A DNA stretch of 64,000 nt from Marinobacter mangrovi (lineage in GTDB: Bacteria > Pseudomonadota > Gammaproteobacteria > Pseudomonadales > Oleiphilaceae): the NCBI RefSeq assembly GCF_016798325.1, contig NZ_JAERVO010000001.1:1054001-1118000 (forward strand), written 5' to 3'. Below the pieces are notes generated by a model that saw only the letters and a list, made by a program, of their open reading frames with translations, was not told the origin of the DNA and did not search any database. The position numbers and the translations under genes were made by a program. How positions within the stretch are numbered: the first letter of the stretch is position 1; every line of letters starts with the position of its first letter. Positions 35,062-43,778 of this stretch are shown piece by piece.

Positions 35062-35592
35062 TTACCTTTCACCAAACGCCTCCCCGCCGAGGTCATCAAT
35101 ACCTGCCCAATCGGTATCCATCCAACCTCTCGCAACGTATCCATGTATTGTCGAATGCGGCCAGTCGATGGGACGCTCGACCCAGCCGTGTTTTACCGGG
35201 TTGTAGTGGATATAGTCGACATGTGTCTCCAAATCCGCCTGATCCCTGATCTGGTGTTCCCAGAAGCGGCGCTGCCATAGCCCACGTTCTCTCTTTGCCT
35301 CACGGCTGGGTGCGATACGCTCCCCTCTTTCAATCCTTCTTGAGAAGCCTGCCTTGATTAATGACCAGCGGCGCGGGTAATTGGCGTCGTTTTCCGGTAA
35401 GCGCCAGATCGCATGCAAATGTTCCGGCATGACCACCATTGCCACAAGCGAAAATGGATGCCTGGCTTTTACCTCATACATGACTGAACGGAGATCGCTA
35501 ATTCGGCGAACCAAAAGGTCTGAATTGCGCTGGGCAAGATTTACCGTGAAAAAGTAAGTCGCTCCCGGAATATCGGATCGACGGTACTGCAT
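35062..35592 (-). CDS. REP-associated tyrosine transposase (RAYT)
   Basis: A 176-residue Y1/HUH-type transposase of the TnpA-REP family. It cuts and joins single-stranded REP hairpins. The metal-binding HUH motif is VVMPEHLHAIWRL (His58 and His60), and the catalytic Tyr is in VDYIHYNPVKHGWV (Tyr127 or 130). It starts MQYRRSDIPGATYFFTVNLA, the usual RAYT opening. REP elements lie on both sides (34962-35056 and 35684-35713). No TnpB or IS ends are present, so it is a domesticated single-copy REP mobiliser and not an IS200/IS605 element. Confidence 0.9.
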   Translation of the reverse strand: MQYRRSDIPGATYFFTVNLAQRNSDLLVRRISDLRSVMYEVKARHPFSLVAMVVMPEHLHAIWRLPENDANYPRRWSLIKAGFSRRIERGERIAPSREAKRERGLWQRRFWEHQIRDQADLETHVDYIHYNPVKHGWVERPIDWPHSTIHGYVARGWMDTDWAGIDDLGGEAFGER

Positions 35593-35683
35593 ATGATGCT
35601 GCCATCCCTTGGCTTTTGTTTATCGGTCCCACTGAAGAATTTCAAAATGATCGGCGTTCTAATGCGCCCTTTAACCTGCTTTC

Positions 35684-35713
35684 TGTTTGGCTTCCATTGT
35701 CAGCCCAACCTAC
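35684..35713 (-). repeat. REP element upstream of the RAYT gene
   Basis: A 30-bp reversed REP copy, somewhat diverged in the stem (TTTGGCT for TTGGGCT) and loop, but keeping the AGCCCAACCTAC end. With the copies on the other side it brackets the transposase gene. Confidence 0.75.
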
Positions 35714-35751
35714 GGCGGGTATGCACCAAGGGCTAGGCGAGACGAGAAAGC

Positions 35752-35779
35752 GCCGGGCAGGGTTCCATCCCTACCCGGC
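35752..35779 (-). terminator. Hairpin after fadE, probable terminator
   Basis: An 11-bp stem (35752-35762 with 35769-35779, one mismatch) with a 6-nt loop lies 10 bp past the fadE stop on the minus strand. The T tract after it is weak (CTTTCTC), so it may be only partly efficient. Confidence 0.5.
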
Positions 35780-35789
35780 CGACCGGTCG

Positions 35790-38279
35790 TCACGGACGGG
35801 CGACTTCGCTGAGTTTGCCTTCGGAGCATTCCGCCAGGGACTTGATGGCGTCGCCGTCGAAGGCGTCCACGCGGATGACGTCGTACAGGGCGCTGAGTGC
35901 TTCGATCAGGGTGTCGCGCTCGTCTTCCCGCACCACGTTTTTCTCGATCGCCCAGTCCACCAGTTCCGAGCGCTGGTGGGCCATCAACATTTCGATGTCC
36001 TGCAGCTCGTCCGGATCGGTCTTGCGGATGGCTTCGTTGAGACGCTCACGAGCGTCCCGGCAGGCGTTGGCCATGTTGTAGGCGTGCAGCACGCGGCCCA
36101 CCGGATCGTCCGGGTTCACCGGCTGGTAGACGCCGCGCACGATGCGCTCGCGGACCGGGGCATCCTTGACGATGGACAGAGCCACCTCTTCACCGAGACG
36201 GTCGTCCGGCGCTTTGAGCCAGGCGCCAATCGGGAAGACCAGCAGCTTGAGCGGCCAGCGCAGCGCCGGTACCGGGAAGTTCTCGATCAGCGCCTTCATG
36301 GCGTTCTGGAAGTCGTAGAGGCACCGCTGCAACCCCCACTCGACCACCGGACGGTTGTCCTCCGGATAGCCTTCCTCGTGCCACTGCTTGATGATCGCCG
36401 AGGCGTAATACAGCGCCACCAGACAATCCGCCATGCGCCCGGAAAGCCGCTGACGGGCCTTCAGGCCGCCGCCGATGGTCAGCAGGGTGACATCGGTGAG
36501 CACCGCAAACGCCGACGTGAATCGCGCCAGCTGGCGATAGTAACGCTGCAATCCGCCGCGACCGGGCACCGGCTCCAGCCAGCCATGACTGAGCCCCAGC
36601 ACGAACGACCGCAGGGCGTTGCGGGTGGTGTGCGCCATGTGGTTGTAGAACACGTCATCAAAGGCACGAACGGCCTGTTCTTCATCCTCCATGCCGGCGG
36701 CTTCGATCTCATCGACAATGTAGGGGTGGCAACGAATGGCCCCCTGGCCGAAGATCATCAGACTGCGGGTCAGGATGTTGGCCCCTTCCACCGTGATGCC
36801 GATGGGCACCGCCTGATAGGCCCGGGCCAGGAAGTTGCGCGGACCGGTGATCACACCGCGCCCGGCCACAACGTCCATGGCGTGGTTGATGACTTTACGC
36901 ATCAGGTCCGTGTTGCGGTACTTCAGCACCGCAGAGGGAACGGACGGACGTACGCCCCGATCGAGCATGCCGGAGGTCAGCAGCCGCCCGGCGTCCATCA
37001 TGTAGGTGTAACCGGCGATGGGTTCAAGCGCTTCCTGAACGCCCTCGAAATGACTGATGGAACGGCCGAACTGTTCACGAATGCCGGCGTAGGCACCGGT
37101 CGTCAGACAGGCCAGTTTGCCAGCCCCCGTGCCCAGCGCCGGCAGCGAAATCGAGCGGCCGATGGACAGACACTCGAGCAGCATGGTCCAGCCCCGACCA
37201 ACCATACCCTCGCCGCCGATCACCTGGCTCAGCGGGATAAAGACGTCTTCGCCCCAGGTCGGACCGTTCATAAAGACCGTGTTCATGGGCAGGTGGCGGG
37301 CACCGTGATGTACGCCTTCAAGATCGTGAGGGATCATGACGCAGGTGACGCCCAGATCTTCCTCACCGCCCATCAGGCCGTCCGGGTCGTAGACCTTGAT
37401 CGCCAGACCAATGAGCGTCGCCACCGGCGCCAGCGTGATGTAGCGCTTGTTCCAGGTGACCTTGAGCCCCAGCACCTCTTCGCCTTTCCACTGACCGCGG
37501 CAGACGATGCCCTTGTCGGGAATCGCCCCGGCGTCGGAGCCGGCGACCGGCGAGGTCAGCGCGAAACACGGCACCTCCTCCCCTTTTGCCAGACGCGGCA
37601 GGTAATACTGTTTTTGCTCGTCGGTGCCGTAATGCATCAGCAGCTCACCGGGCCCCAATGAGTTGGGCACCATGACCGTGACCGCGGCCGAGACACTGCG
37701 GGTCGACACCTTCATCACGATTTCCGAGTGGGCGGTCGCGGAGAACCCCTTGCCGCCGTATTCCTCGGGAATCACCAGCCCGAAGAAGCCTTCCTTCTTG
37801 ATGAACTCCCAAGCTTCCTGTGGCAGGTCATAGAGTTCGTTCGTGATCTTCCAGTCATCCAGCATGCCGCAAAGCGTTTCCACCGGGCCGTCGACAAACG
37901 CCTGCTCGGCCTGATTGAGATGGGCATGTGGCGCATCCATTAATTTGTCCCACTCCGGGCGACCGGAAAACAATTCGCCATCCCAGTCCACGCTCCCGGA
38001 TTTCAGCGCTTCCGACTCGGTGTCCGACAGCGACGGCAAGCGATCGCGAACCCAGCCCAGTAATGGCCGGCTCAACCGATTGCGACGCAAACCACCGGGG
38101 AAAACGAGTATCAGCGCGAAGGCCAGCAAGACACCGCCGATCAGGATGCTGAGGACATGCCAGTCATCCTCGAACATGCCAAACAGGGTGGCGAGCGTCA
38201 TGACAACGCCCGCGACGGTGCCGCCAACACCAAAATAAAGCAGGACTAACGCACTGATCAGAAGAAACAGGACACTCAT
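35790..38279 (-). CDS. fadE: Acyl-CoA dehydrogenase FadE (YafH type)
   Basis: An 829-residue flavoprotein catalysing the first step of beta-oxidation, acyl-CoA to trans-2-enoyl-CoA. It has a hydrophobic N-terminus of two helices (about 2-50), as in FadE/YafH. The dehydrogenase core includes GLVIPEEYGGKGFSATAHSE and FALTSPVAGSDAGAIPDKG, and the C-terminal DUF1974 region ends the protein. The ATG at 38279 has GGAGGAG 6 bp upstream; the upstream 21-codon extension is rejected. With FadD and the MaoC and thioesterase genes it indicates active fatty-acid degradation. Confidence 0.95.
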   Translation of the reverse strand: MSVLFLLISALVLLYFGVGGTVAGVVMTLATLFGMFEDDWHVLSILIGGVLLAFALILVFPGGLRRNRLSRPLLGWVRDRLPSLSDTESEALKSGSVDWDGELFSGRPEWDKLMDAPHAHLNQAEQAFVDGPVETLCGMLDDWKITNELYDLPQEAWEFIKKEGFFGLVIPEEYGGKGFSATAHSEIVMKVSTRSVSAAVTVMVPNSLGPGELLMHYGTDEQKQYYLPRLAKGEEVPCFALTSPVAGSDAGAIPDKGIVCRGQWKGEEVLGLKVTWNKRYITLAPVATLIGLAIKVYDPDGLMGGEEDLGVTCVMIPHDLEGVHHGARHLPMNTVFMNGPTWGEDVFIPLSQVIGGEGMVGRGWTMLLECLSIGRSISLPALGTGAGKLACLTTGAYAGIREQFGRSISHFEGVQEALEPIAGYTYMMDAGRLLTSGMLDRGVRPSVPSAVLKYRNTDLMRKVINHAMDVVAGRGVITGPRNFLARAYQAVPIGITVEGANILTRSLMIFGQGAIRCHPYIVDEIEAAGMEDEEQAVRAFDDVFYNHMAHTTRNALRSFVLGLSHGWLEPVPGRGGLQRYYRQLARFTSAFAVLTDVTLLTIGGGLKARQRLSGRMADCLVALYYASAIIKQWHEEGYPEDNRPVVEWGLQRCLYDFQNAMKALIENFPVPALRWPLKLLVFPIGAWLKAPDDRLGEEVALSIVKDAPVRERIVRGVYQPVNPDDPVGRVLHAYNMANACRDARERLNEAIRKTDPDELQDIEMLMAHQRSELVDWAIEKNVVREDERDTLIEALSALYDVIRVDAFDGDAIKSLAECSEGKLSEVARP

Positions 38280-38486
38280 GCAGGCTCCTCCATTTACCGA
38301 CACGGTAGAGTGAACCGGCTCATCTCCTGACCAGCGCCCCATCTTTCAGCAAAAGGGGGCTGGTCAGGTGCCGGACGCGAACACTATGATCACAAAATCG
38401 TGGAAGACTCAAACTAAGGAACAACGCCGGTCAGTGACGACAAACCGGCCGGTTCCCCATCATATGCGTCAAAAGGACCGAACTGG

Positions 38487-39380
38487 ATGACTTCAAGCAA
38501 ATCGGATGCACTGTTTACCGCCCGGATCACCCAGGGCGACCTCGACGCGATCGAAATCAGGCATCCCCGTTTTTCGGCCCGTATCTTCCTGCAAGGCGCC
38601 CACCTCACCCACTTTGCCCCCACGGGGGAGGACAACTGGCTCTGGATGAGTCCGGATGCCACCTTCGAGCAGGGCCGCGCCATTCGCGGCGGCATCCCGG
38701 TTTGTTGGCCCTGGTTTGGCGACGCCCGGCGCAACCCGGAACCGGTCGCGAACCGGGCACAAACGGACAAAGCGCACGGCTTTGCCCGCACCCACGCGTG
38801 GACCCTGGCCGATATCCACGAATCGGAACAGGATGTGGAAATCAGCCTCATGCTGGATGCCGCCAACTGTGGCGATATCGGCAGCGCCTGGCCGCTGCGG
38901 GCCCGGATGACCTTCCGCTTCAATGCCGAGCACTGCCAGATCCTGCTGACAACGCACAACACGGGCTCAACGCCGGTGGAGTACACCGAAGCCCTGCACA
39001 CCTATTTCCCGACCGCGGACGTGACTCACAGTTTCCTGAGCGGCCTGGAACAGACACACTACATCGACACCCTTCACGACTGGCAGGAAATCCTGGAATC
39101 CGGCGACGTCCGCTTTCGTGGCGAGACGGATCGAATCTACCAGCGAGGCGGCCCCATTCTGGTGCATACACCCAGGCACGTTACCCGTATTGAAACCCAG
39201 GGGAGCGAGTCGACCGTGGTCTGGAATCCCGGTCCGGAGAAGGCCAAACGGCTGTCGGACTTCCCGGATGACGCCTGGAAAACCATGCTGTGCGTCGAAA
39301 CCGCCAATGCATGGCCTCACTTTATCCGTTTAATGGACGGCGAGAGCCACACCACGGAATTGGTGCTGTCACGGTGCTAG
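38487..39380 (+). CDS. D-hexose-6-phosphate mutarotase (YeaD-like)
   Basis: A 297-residue galactose-mutarotase-fold protein of the YeaD family, interconverting alpha and beta anomers of hexose 6-phosphates. Typical segments are GGIPVCWPWFGDARRNPEP, DKAHGFARTHAW with the catalytic His, and a downstream Glu in VWNPGPEKAKRLSDF. AGGA lies about 9 bp before the ATG. It stands alone between fadE (divergent) and the acyltransferase. Confidence 0.88.
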   Translation: MTSSKSDALFTARITQGDLDAIEIRHPRFSARIFLQGAHLTHFAPTGEDNWLWMSPDATFEQGRAIRGGIPVCWPWFGDARRNPEPVANRAQTDKAHGFARTHAWTLADIHESEQDVEISLMLDAANCGDIGSAWPLRARMTFRFNAEHCQILLTTHNTGSTPVEYTEALHTYFPTADVTHSFLSGLEQTHYIDTLHDWQEILESGDVRFRGETDRIYQRGGPILVHTPRHVTRIETQGSESTVVWNPGPEKAKRLSDFPDDAWKTMLCVETANAWPHFIRLMDGESHTTELVLSRC

Positions 39381-39462
39381 AACACCGCTCCAAAACAACA
39401 GGGGCACGTATCCTGCACTGTTACGGACAGCCGACAACGAGAATACCAACCAGGAAGCGCTG

Positions 39463-40278
39463 ATGAGTCTGAGATCGTTCATCAAGGAAAAAGTCGTTCC
39501 GCAATCGCTGGAAGACCAGGTCAACCGGATCCGCAAGCCGCTCGGCTCGCTGGGCTACGACCCCTGGGGCTACAACAACGATTCGCTGAAGATCGGTTTC
39601 TCGCTGGCCAAGCAGATCTACGAGAAGTATTTCCGGGTGGTGGCCGATGGCGTCGACAACGTGCCGGCCGAAGGTCCGGTGCTGCTGATCGCCAACCACA
39701 GCGGGCAATTGCCGATCGACGGCCTGCTGATCGGCACCGCGGTGGCCTCGCGCGAAAGGAACCCGCGGCTGCCCAGGGCCATGATCGAGCGCTTCTTCCC
39801 GACGGTGCCCTACCTCGGCAATATCCTGAACCAGATCGGAGCCGTGCTGGGGGACCCGGTGAACTGCGCCAAAATGCTGGCCAACAACGAGGCCATCATC
39901 GTGTTCCCGGAAGGCATCCGTGGTTCGGGCAAACTCTACAGCGACCGCTACCAGCTCAAGCGCTTCGGTAACGGCTTTATGCGCTTGGCGATGCAATACA
40001 ACGCCACCATCGTGCCGGTCGGTGTGGTGGGCTGTGAGGAAACCATTCCCGCCGTGGCCAACGTAAAGCCGCTGGCGAAGGCGCTTGGATTGCCTTACGT
40101 GCCCCTGGCCGTACCGTTCGTGTTTCCGGCCAAGGTTTACCTGAAGTTCGGCAAACCCATGCACTTCGACAACGCCGACATTCCGGAAGAAAAGGTCACC
40201 GAGCGGGTTGAGGTGGTCAAGGCGGAGATCAACGAGTTGATCAATCAGGGATTGAGCGAGAGGAAAAGGCTGTTCTGA
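39463..40278 (+). CDS. Lysophospholipid acyltransferase family protein (PlsC domain)
   Basis: A 271-residue acyltransferase. The catalytic block is ANHSGQLPIDGLLI, with His and Asp six residues apart instead of the usual four, as in a subfamily carrying NHSG. The substrate-binding block FPEGIRGSGK follows. These enzymes transfer acyl chains to lysophosphatidate or related acceptors at the membrane. No transmembrane helix is obvious. Its stop overlaps the start of the SDR gene by one base (TGATG), so the pair is translationally coupled. The acceptor lipid is unknown. Confidence 0.85.
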   Translation: MSLRSFIKEKVVPQSLEDQVNRIRKPLGSLGYDPWGYNNDSLKIGFSLAKQIYEKYFRVVADGVDNVPAEGPVLLIANHSGQLPIDGLLIGTAVASRERNPRLPRAMIERFFPTVPYLGNILNQIGAVLGDPVNCAKMLANNEAIIVFPEGIRGSGKLYSDRYQLKRFGNGFMRLAMQYNATIVPVGVVGCEETIPAVANVKPLAKALGLPYVPLAVPFVFPAKVYLKFGKPMHFDNADIPEEKVTERVEVVKAEINELINQGLSERKRLF

Positions 40279-41225
40279 TGGCGAACGAACGCAAACCACA
40301 GATTCTGGTCACCGGTGCCGCCGGCGCCCTGGCCCAGCAGGTGATCAACCGCCTGCGTGACGACTACCAGCTGGTCGCCGTCGATTTCCGGGAGCAGGTC
40401 TACCTCGGCGACGACATTCCCAGCTACTGCATCGATTTCAACAAGCGGGTGTTCGAGGACTTATTCCGCCGCTTCCAATTCGAGGGCATCATTCACCTGG
40501 GCCGCATCATGTCGAGCCAGGAAACCCGCATGCGGCGATACAATGCCAACGTGCTGGGAAGCCAGAAGCTGCTGGATCTGGCGCATAAATACGGTATCCA
40601 CCGGGTGATCGTGCTCTCCACCTACCACGTCTACGGGGCCAGCGCCTACAACCCGGCGTTGATCGACGAGCAGGCACCGCTCAAGGGGGCCGGCCTGAGC
40701 ATGGATCTGGTCGACTCCATCGAACTGGAGAACCTGGCCAACATCTACCTGTGGCGCTATCCGGATCTCAACATCACGGTCCTGCGACCCTGCAACATCG
40801 TCGGCCCCGGCGTGCGCAACTCGATCAGTACGCTGCTGGCCAGCCGCCGCGCCCCGGTGCTGGCCGGTTTCTCGCCGATGATGCAGTTCATCCACATCGA
40901 TGACATGGCAGACGCCATTGTACTCAGCTATCGCAAACCGGAACGGGGTGTCTTCAACGTCGCGCCGGATGACTGGATCGCCTACCAACACGCCCTCCAG
41001 CTCAGTGGCTGCACCCGGGTACCCATTCCCTCGATTCCGCCGGTACTGCCCCGGACCATTGCGCGCCTGCTGAATATGAAGAGCTTCCCCTCATACCTGA
41101 TGAGCTTCTTCAAGTATCCGGTGGTGATTGATGGGCGGACGTTCCGCGATACCTTCGGCTTCAAACCCAAGCGGCCGCTGAAGGAGATCTTCCGCTACTA
41201 TCGGGAAAACAAACATCCGGTTTAA
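40278..41225 (+). CDS. NAD-dependent epimerase/dehydratase family protein (extended SDR)
   Basis: A 315-residue extended SDR. The Rossmann motif VTGAAGALAQQVI binds NAD(P), and the substrate region RPCNIVGPGVRNS and the IHIDDMADAIVLSY block are typical. The usual YxxxK catalytic dyad is not evident. The expected stretch after AGLSMD reads LVDSIELENLA, so the protein may bind a nucleotide or lipid without standard epimerase chemistry. It is translationally coupled to the acyltransferase. The pairing suggests lipid or membrane metabolism and not sugar nucleotides. Confidence 0.8.
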   Translation: MANERKPQILVTGAAGALAQQVINRLRDDYQLVAVDFREQVYLGDDIPSYCIDFNKRVFEDLFRRFQFEGIIHLGRIMSSQETRMRRYNANVLGSQKLLDLAHKYGIHRVIVLSTYHVYGASAYNPALIDEQAPLKGAGLSMDLVDSIELENLANIYLWRYPDLNITVLRPCNIVGPGVRNSISTLLASRRAPVLAGFSPMMQFIHIDDMADAIVLSYRKPERGVFNVAPDDWIAYQHALQLSGCTRVPIPSIPPVLPRTIARLLNMKSFPSYLMSFFKYPVVIDGRTFRDTFGFKPKRPLKEIFRYYRENKHPV

Positions 41226-41413
41226 AGCCCCTGCCGGACCCGGTGCGCAACGGCGGGGTGCGTGGAAAGCGGACTTCCCGGCACCCCAAACCACAGACTG
41301 TGTGCATCCGCGACAGAATTGCTTTTATACTGGTCGAAAAACGGGCGCGGCACCGGTGGTCGCGGCGCCCTCGTGCTTAGTCAGAGGCTCCTAAACTCAC
41401 AGGACGAGTACCC

Positions 41414-43528
41414 ATGAGCATCGACTTCAGTCTGGTGAGCCATTCCGCTGCGGCCCTGGCGTACGCGGCCCTGGCCATCCTGGTTGGTTCCAAATACCTG
41501 AGGCGCAACACGGATCGGGCGCTCATGCTGGCCGCTATGGTGTCGACCATCTGGGCCACGTCCCTCGTGGCCCAGATGATCTGGAACCAGCCCCCTTTCT
41601 TTATCCGCTACCTGTTGGAGCTGATTCGCGATGCCGCCTGGGTCGCCGTGCTGTTTGCGCTGATTCGCGACAGCAAACGCTCCGGCCACATGGCCACCAC
41701 CCTGCGCCGGGTACTGGGCACTGCCATCGGCCTGCTCATCCTGACGCTACTGACCTGTGGCGCCCTGGAATACGCGCTGGGCTGGCAACTGCTGGACGGC
41801 AAGACCAAGGTCGTGGGCCAGATCGCCCTGTCGTTGCTCGGGGTTTGCCTGATTGAACAGATCTGGCGTAATTCCCTCTCCTTCGGCCGCTCGAGCATGA
41901 AGTACCTGTGCATCGGGATTGGCGGCATCTTCGCCTACGACTTCTTTATGTATTCCGACGCCCTGCTCTTCGGCCAGTTGTCGGATTCGTTCTGGAGTGC
42001 CCGGGGCGCCGCCAACGCCTTCCTGGCGCCGCTGTTTGCCGTCAACGTCATCAATACCCGCAAACAGCCGGTGGATTTCCAGCTCTCCCGCAATGCCGTG
42101 TTCCACGTGGGGGCCATTGCCTTCGCCGGCGCCTACCTGATTTTCGTGGCTATTGGCGGCTATTACGTCCGAACCCTGGGCGGAGACTGGGGCGAAGCGT
42201 TGCAGGTCCTGTTCCTGACCGTTTTCCTGGTGCTGTTTACCGCGCTGCTCAGCTCCAGCCGGTTCCGGGCACGGTTGATGATTTTCATCAGCCAGAACTT
42301 TTTTGACTACAAGTACGACTACCGGGAAGAGTGGCTGAAAATGACCCAGATTTTCGCCAACCTCACGGAAGATCCCCCATTGCCCGAGAGGGTCGTGCGG
42401 ATCATGGCCGATCTGGTGGAAAGCAACGCCGGCGCGCTCTGGGTCCGGGATGAAGACGGTAACTATGTGCTGCACACCACGGTCAACCTGACGCCGCCCA
42501 GACACACCATGATCGACCGCGACGCCAACATCGTCAGCTTCTTCAATGAAAAGGAATGGATCATCGACCTGTCGGAATACCACATCGATCCGATCCGCTA
42601 TGAACTGCTGGAAATACCCGACGCCATCCTCAAATTCCCCGATGGCTGGCTCGTGATCCCGCTGTACCTGGGCGATGAACTCTACGGGGTCTGCCTGGTT
42701 GGGTCGCCGTACGCCAAAGTGGAGCTCAACTGGGAAAACTTTGACTTAATCCGGGTCGTGGCACGCCAGACCTGTAACGTGTTGGCACAGGCCGATGCAC
42801 AGAACCGTCTGTCCCGCGCTATGCAGTTCGAAGCCGTATCGAAGGCGTCCGCCTTCATGGTGCACGACCTTAAAACCATGATCGCCCAACTCTCATTGCT
42901 GGTAAAAAACGCGGAAAGGCACCGCGACAAACCCGAGTTCATCGACGATATGATCCGTACTACCGAGCATGCCGCCACCAAGCTGTCCGGCCTGGTGGAT
43001 CATATTCGCAAACCCGCTACGAACGAGATGCCGGTGCAGCCGATCGAACTCGAATCGATGCTGGAAGAGTTGGCGCATCACCATACCCGCAGCGAACCCA
43101 AACCCGTTTACCATCCTCCCGGCGAACCGATTTGGGTCCGGGCCGATCCCGAACAGCTGCGCAGCGTCATCGGGCACTTGATCCAGAATGCGCAGGACGC
43201 CACCCCACCCACCGGCGAAGTCACCCTGAACCTGAAGAAAGGCTCCGATCACGTGGTGATTTTTATTCAGGATACCGGCGCCGGCATGAATGAAGACTTC
43301 ATCAAGATGAAGCTGTTCAAGCCGTTCGAGAGCACCAAGGGACTGGCCGGCATGGGCATTGGCGCCTATCAGGCGCGGGAATACGTTCGCCAGATAGGCG
43401 GTAACATCGACGTGACCAGCGAACCGGGAGTGGGTTCCTGTTTTTCGGTCCGGCTGCCGCTGGGAAAGCCCGAAATCAAGCGGGGCAATCTCGATGAACC
43501 GCCCCAGCCGATTGCCGAGAATGCCTGA
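41414..43528 (+). CDS. prsK: XrtA/PEP-CTERM system histidine kinase PrsK
   Basis: A 704-residue sensor kinase. The first ~290 residues hold about eight or nine membrane helices (for example AALAYAALAILVGSKYL). A GAF-like domain (about 300-460) is followed by a dimerisation helix with phospho-acceptor His484 in FMVHDLKTMIAQL. The HATPase part has N-box LIQNAQDAT, G1 DTGAGM, and STKGLAGMGIGAYQAREYV. This is the PrsK architecture linked to exosortase loci. Its partner PrsR lies 250 bp downstream. The signal sensed is unknown; the many membrane helices suggest a membrane or envelope cue. Confidence 0.92.
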   Translation: MSIDFSLVSHSAAALAYAALAILVGSKYLRRNTDRALMLAAMVSTIWATSLVAQMIWNQPPFFIRYLLELIRDAAWVAVLFALIRDSKRSGHMATTLRRVLGTAIGLLILTLLTCGALEYALGWQLLDGKTKVVGQIALSLLGVCLIEQIWRNSLSFGRSSMKYLCIGIGGIFAYDFFMYSDALLFGQLSDSFWSARGAANAFLAPLFAVNVINTRKQPVDFQLSRNAVFHVGAIAFAGAYLIFVAIGGYYVRTLGGDWGEALQVLFLTVFLVLFTALLSSSRFRARLMIFISQNFFDYKYDYREEWLKMTQIFANLTEDPPLPERVVRIMADLVESNAGALWVRDEDGNYVLHTTVNLTPPRHTMIDRDANIVSFFNEKEWIIDLSEYHIDPIRYELLEIPDAILKFPDGWLVIPLYLGDELYGVCLVGSPYAKVELNWENFDLIRVVARQTCNVLAQADAQNRLSRAMQFEAVSKASAFMVHDLKTMIAQLSLLVKNAERHRDKPEFIDDMIRTTEHAATKLSGLVDHIRKPATNEMPVQPIELESMLEELAHHHTRSEPKPVYHPPGEPIWVRADPEQLRSVIGHLIQNAQDATPPTGEVTLNLKKGSDHVVIFIQDTGAGMNEDFIKMKLFKPFESTKGLAGMGIGAYQAREYVRQIGGNIDVTSEPGVGSCFSVRLPLGKPEIKRGNLDEPPQPIAENA

Positions 43529-43593
43529 CCGCAGGCCATCAACCTGCTCACAAAACGACCAACGGTTAAATGTTTGTCAAATTTTTGTTCATT

Positions 43594-43607
43594 CTCGATG
43601 CATCGAG
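43594..43607. promoter_or_regulatory. 14-bp perfect palindrome upstream of prsR
   Basis: CTCGATGCATCGAG is an exact dyad 172 bp before the prsR start, in the AT-richer 250-bp gap between prsK and prsR. It may be an operator, but no matching copy was seen elsewhere in the window. Confidence 0.3.
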
Positions 43608-43778
43608 TGCATTACTGTTGATTTCCGTCAAAATACAGCCAGAATCAGTGTTACAGTATGTTAACAGACGGCACCCAGAATAGCCGTCGGCAGTAAAGAA
43701 GAAAGCTCTCAAAGGTGTTCAGGGTTATATCACCCAGCGCCCAATGTCACCGATCAGAAAAAAGGATTTGGTTCTGTC

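Noticed and set aside
35062-35592. RAYT as part of an IS200/IS605 insertion sequence
   Set aside because: No TnpB and no element ends; the flanking sequences are REPs, which fits a RAYT.
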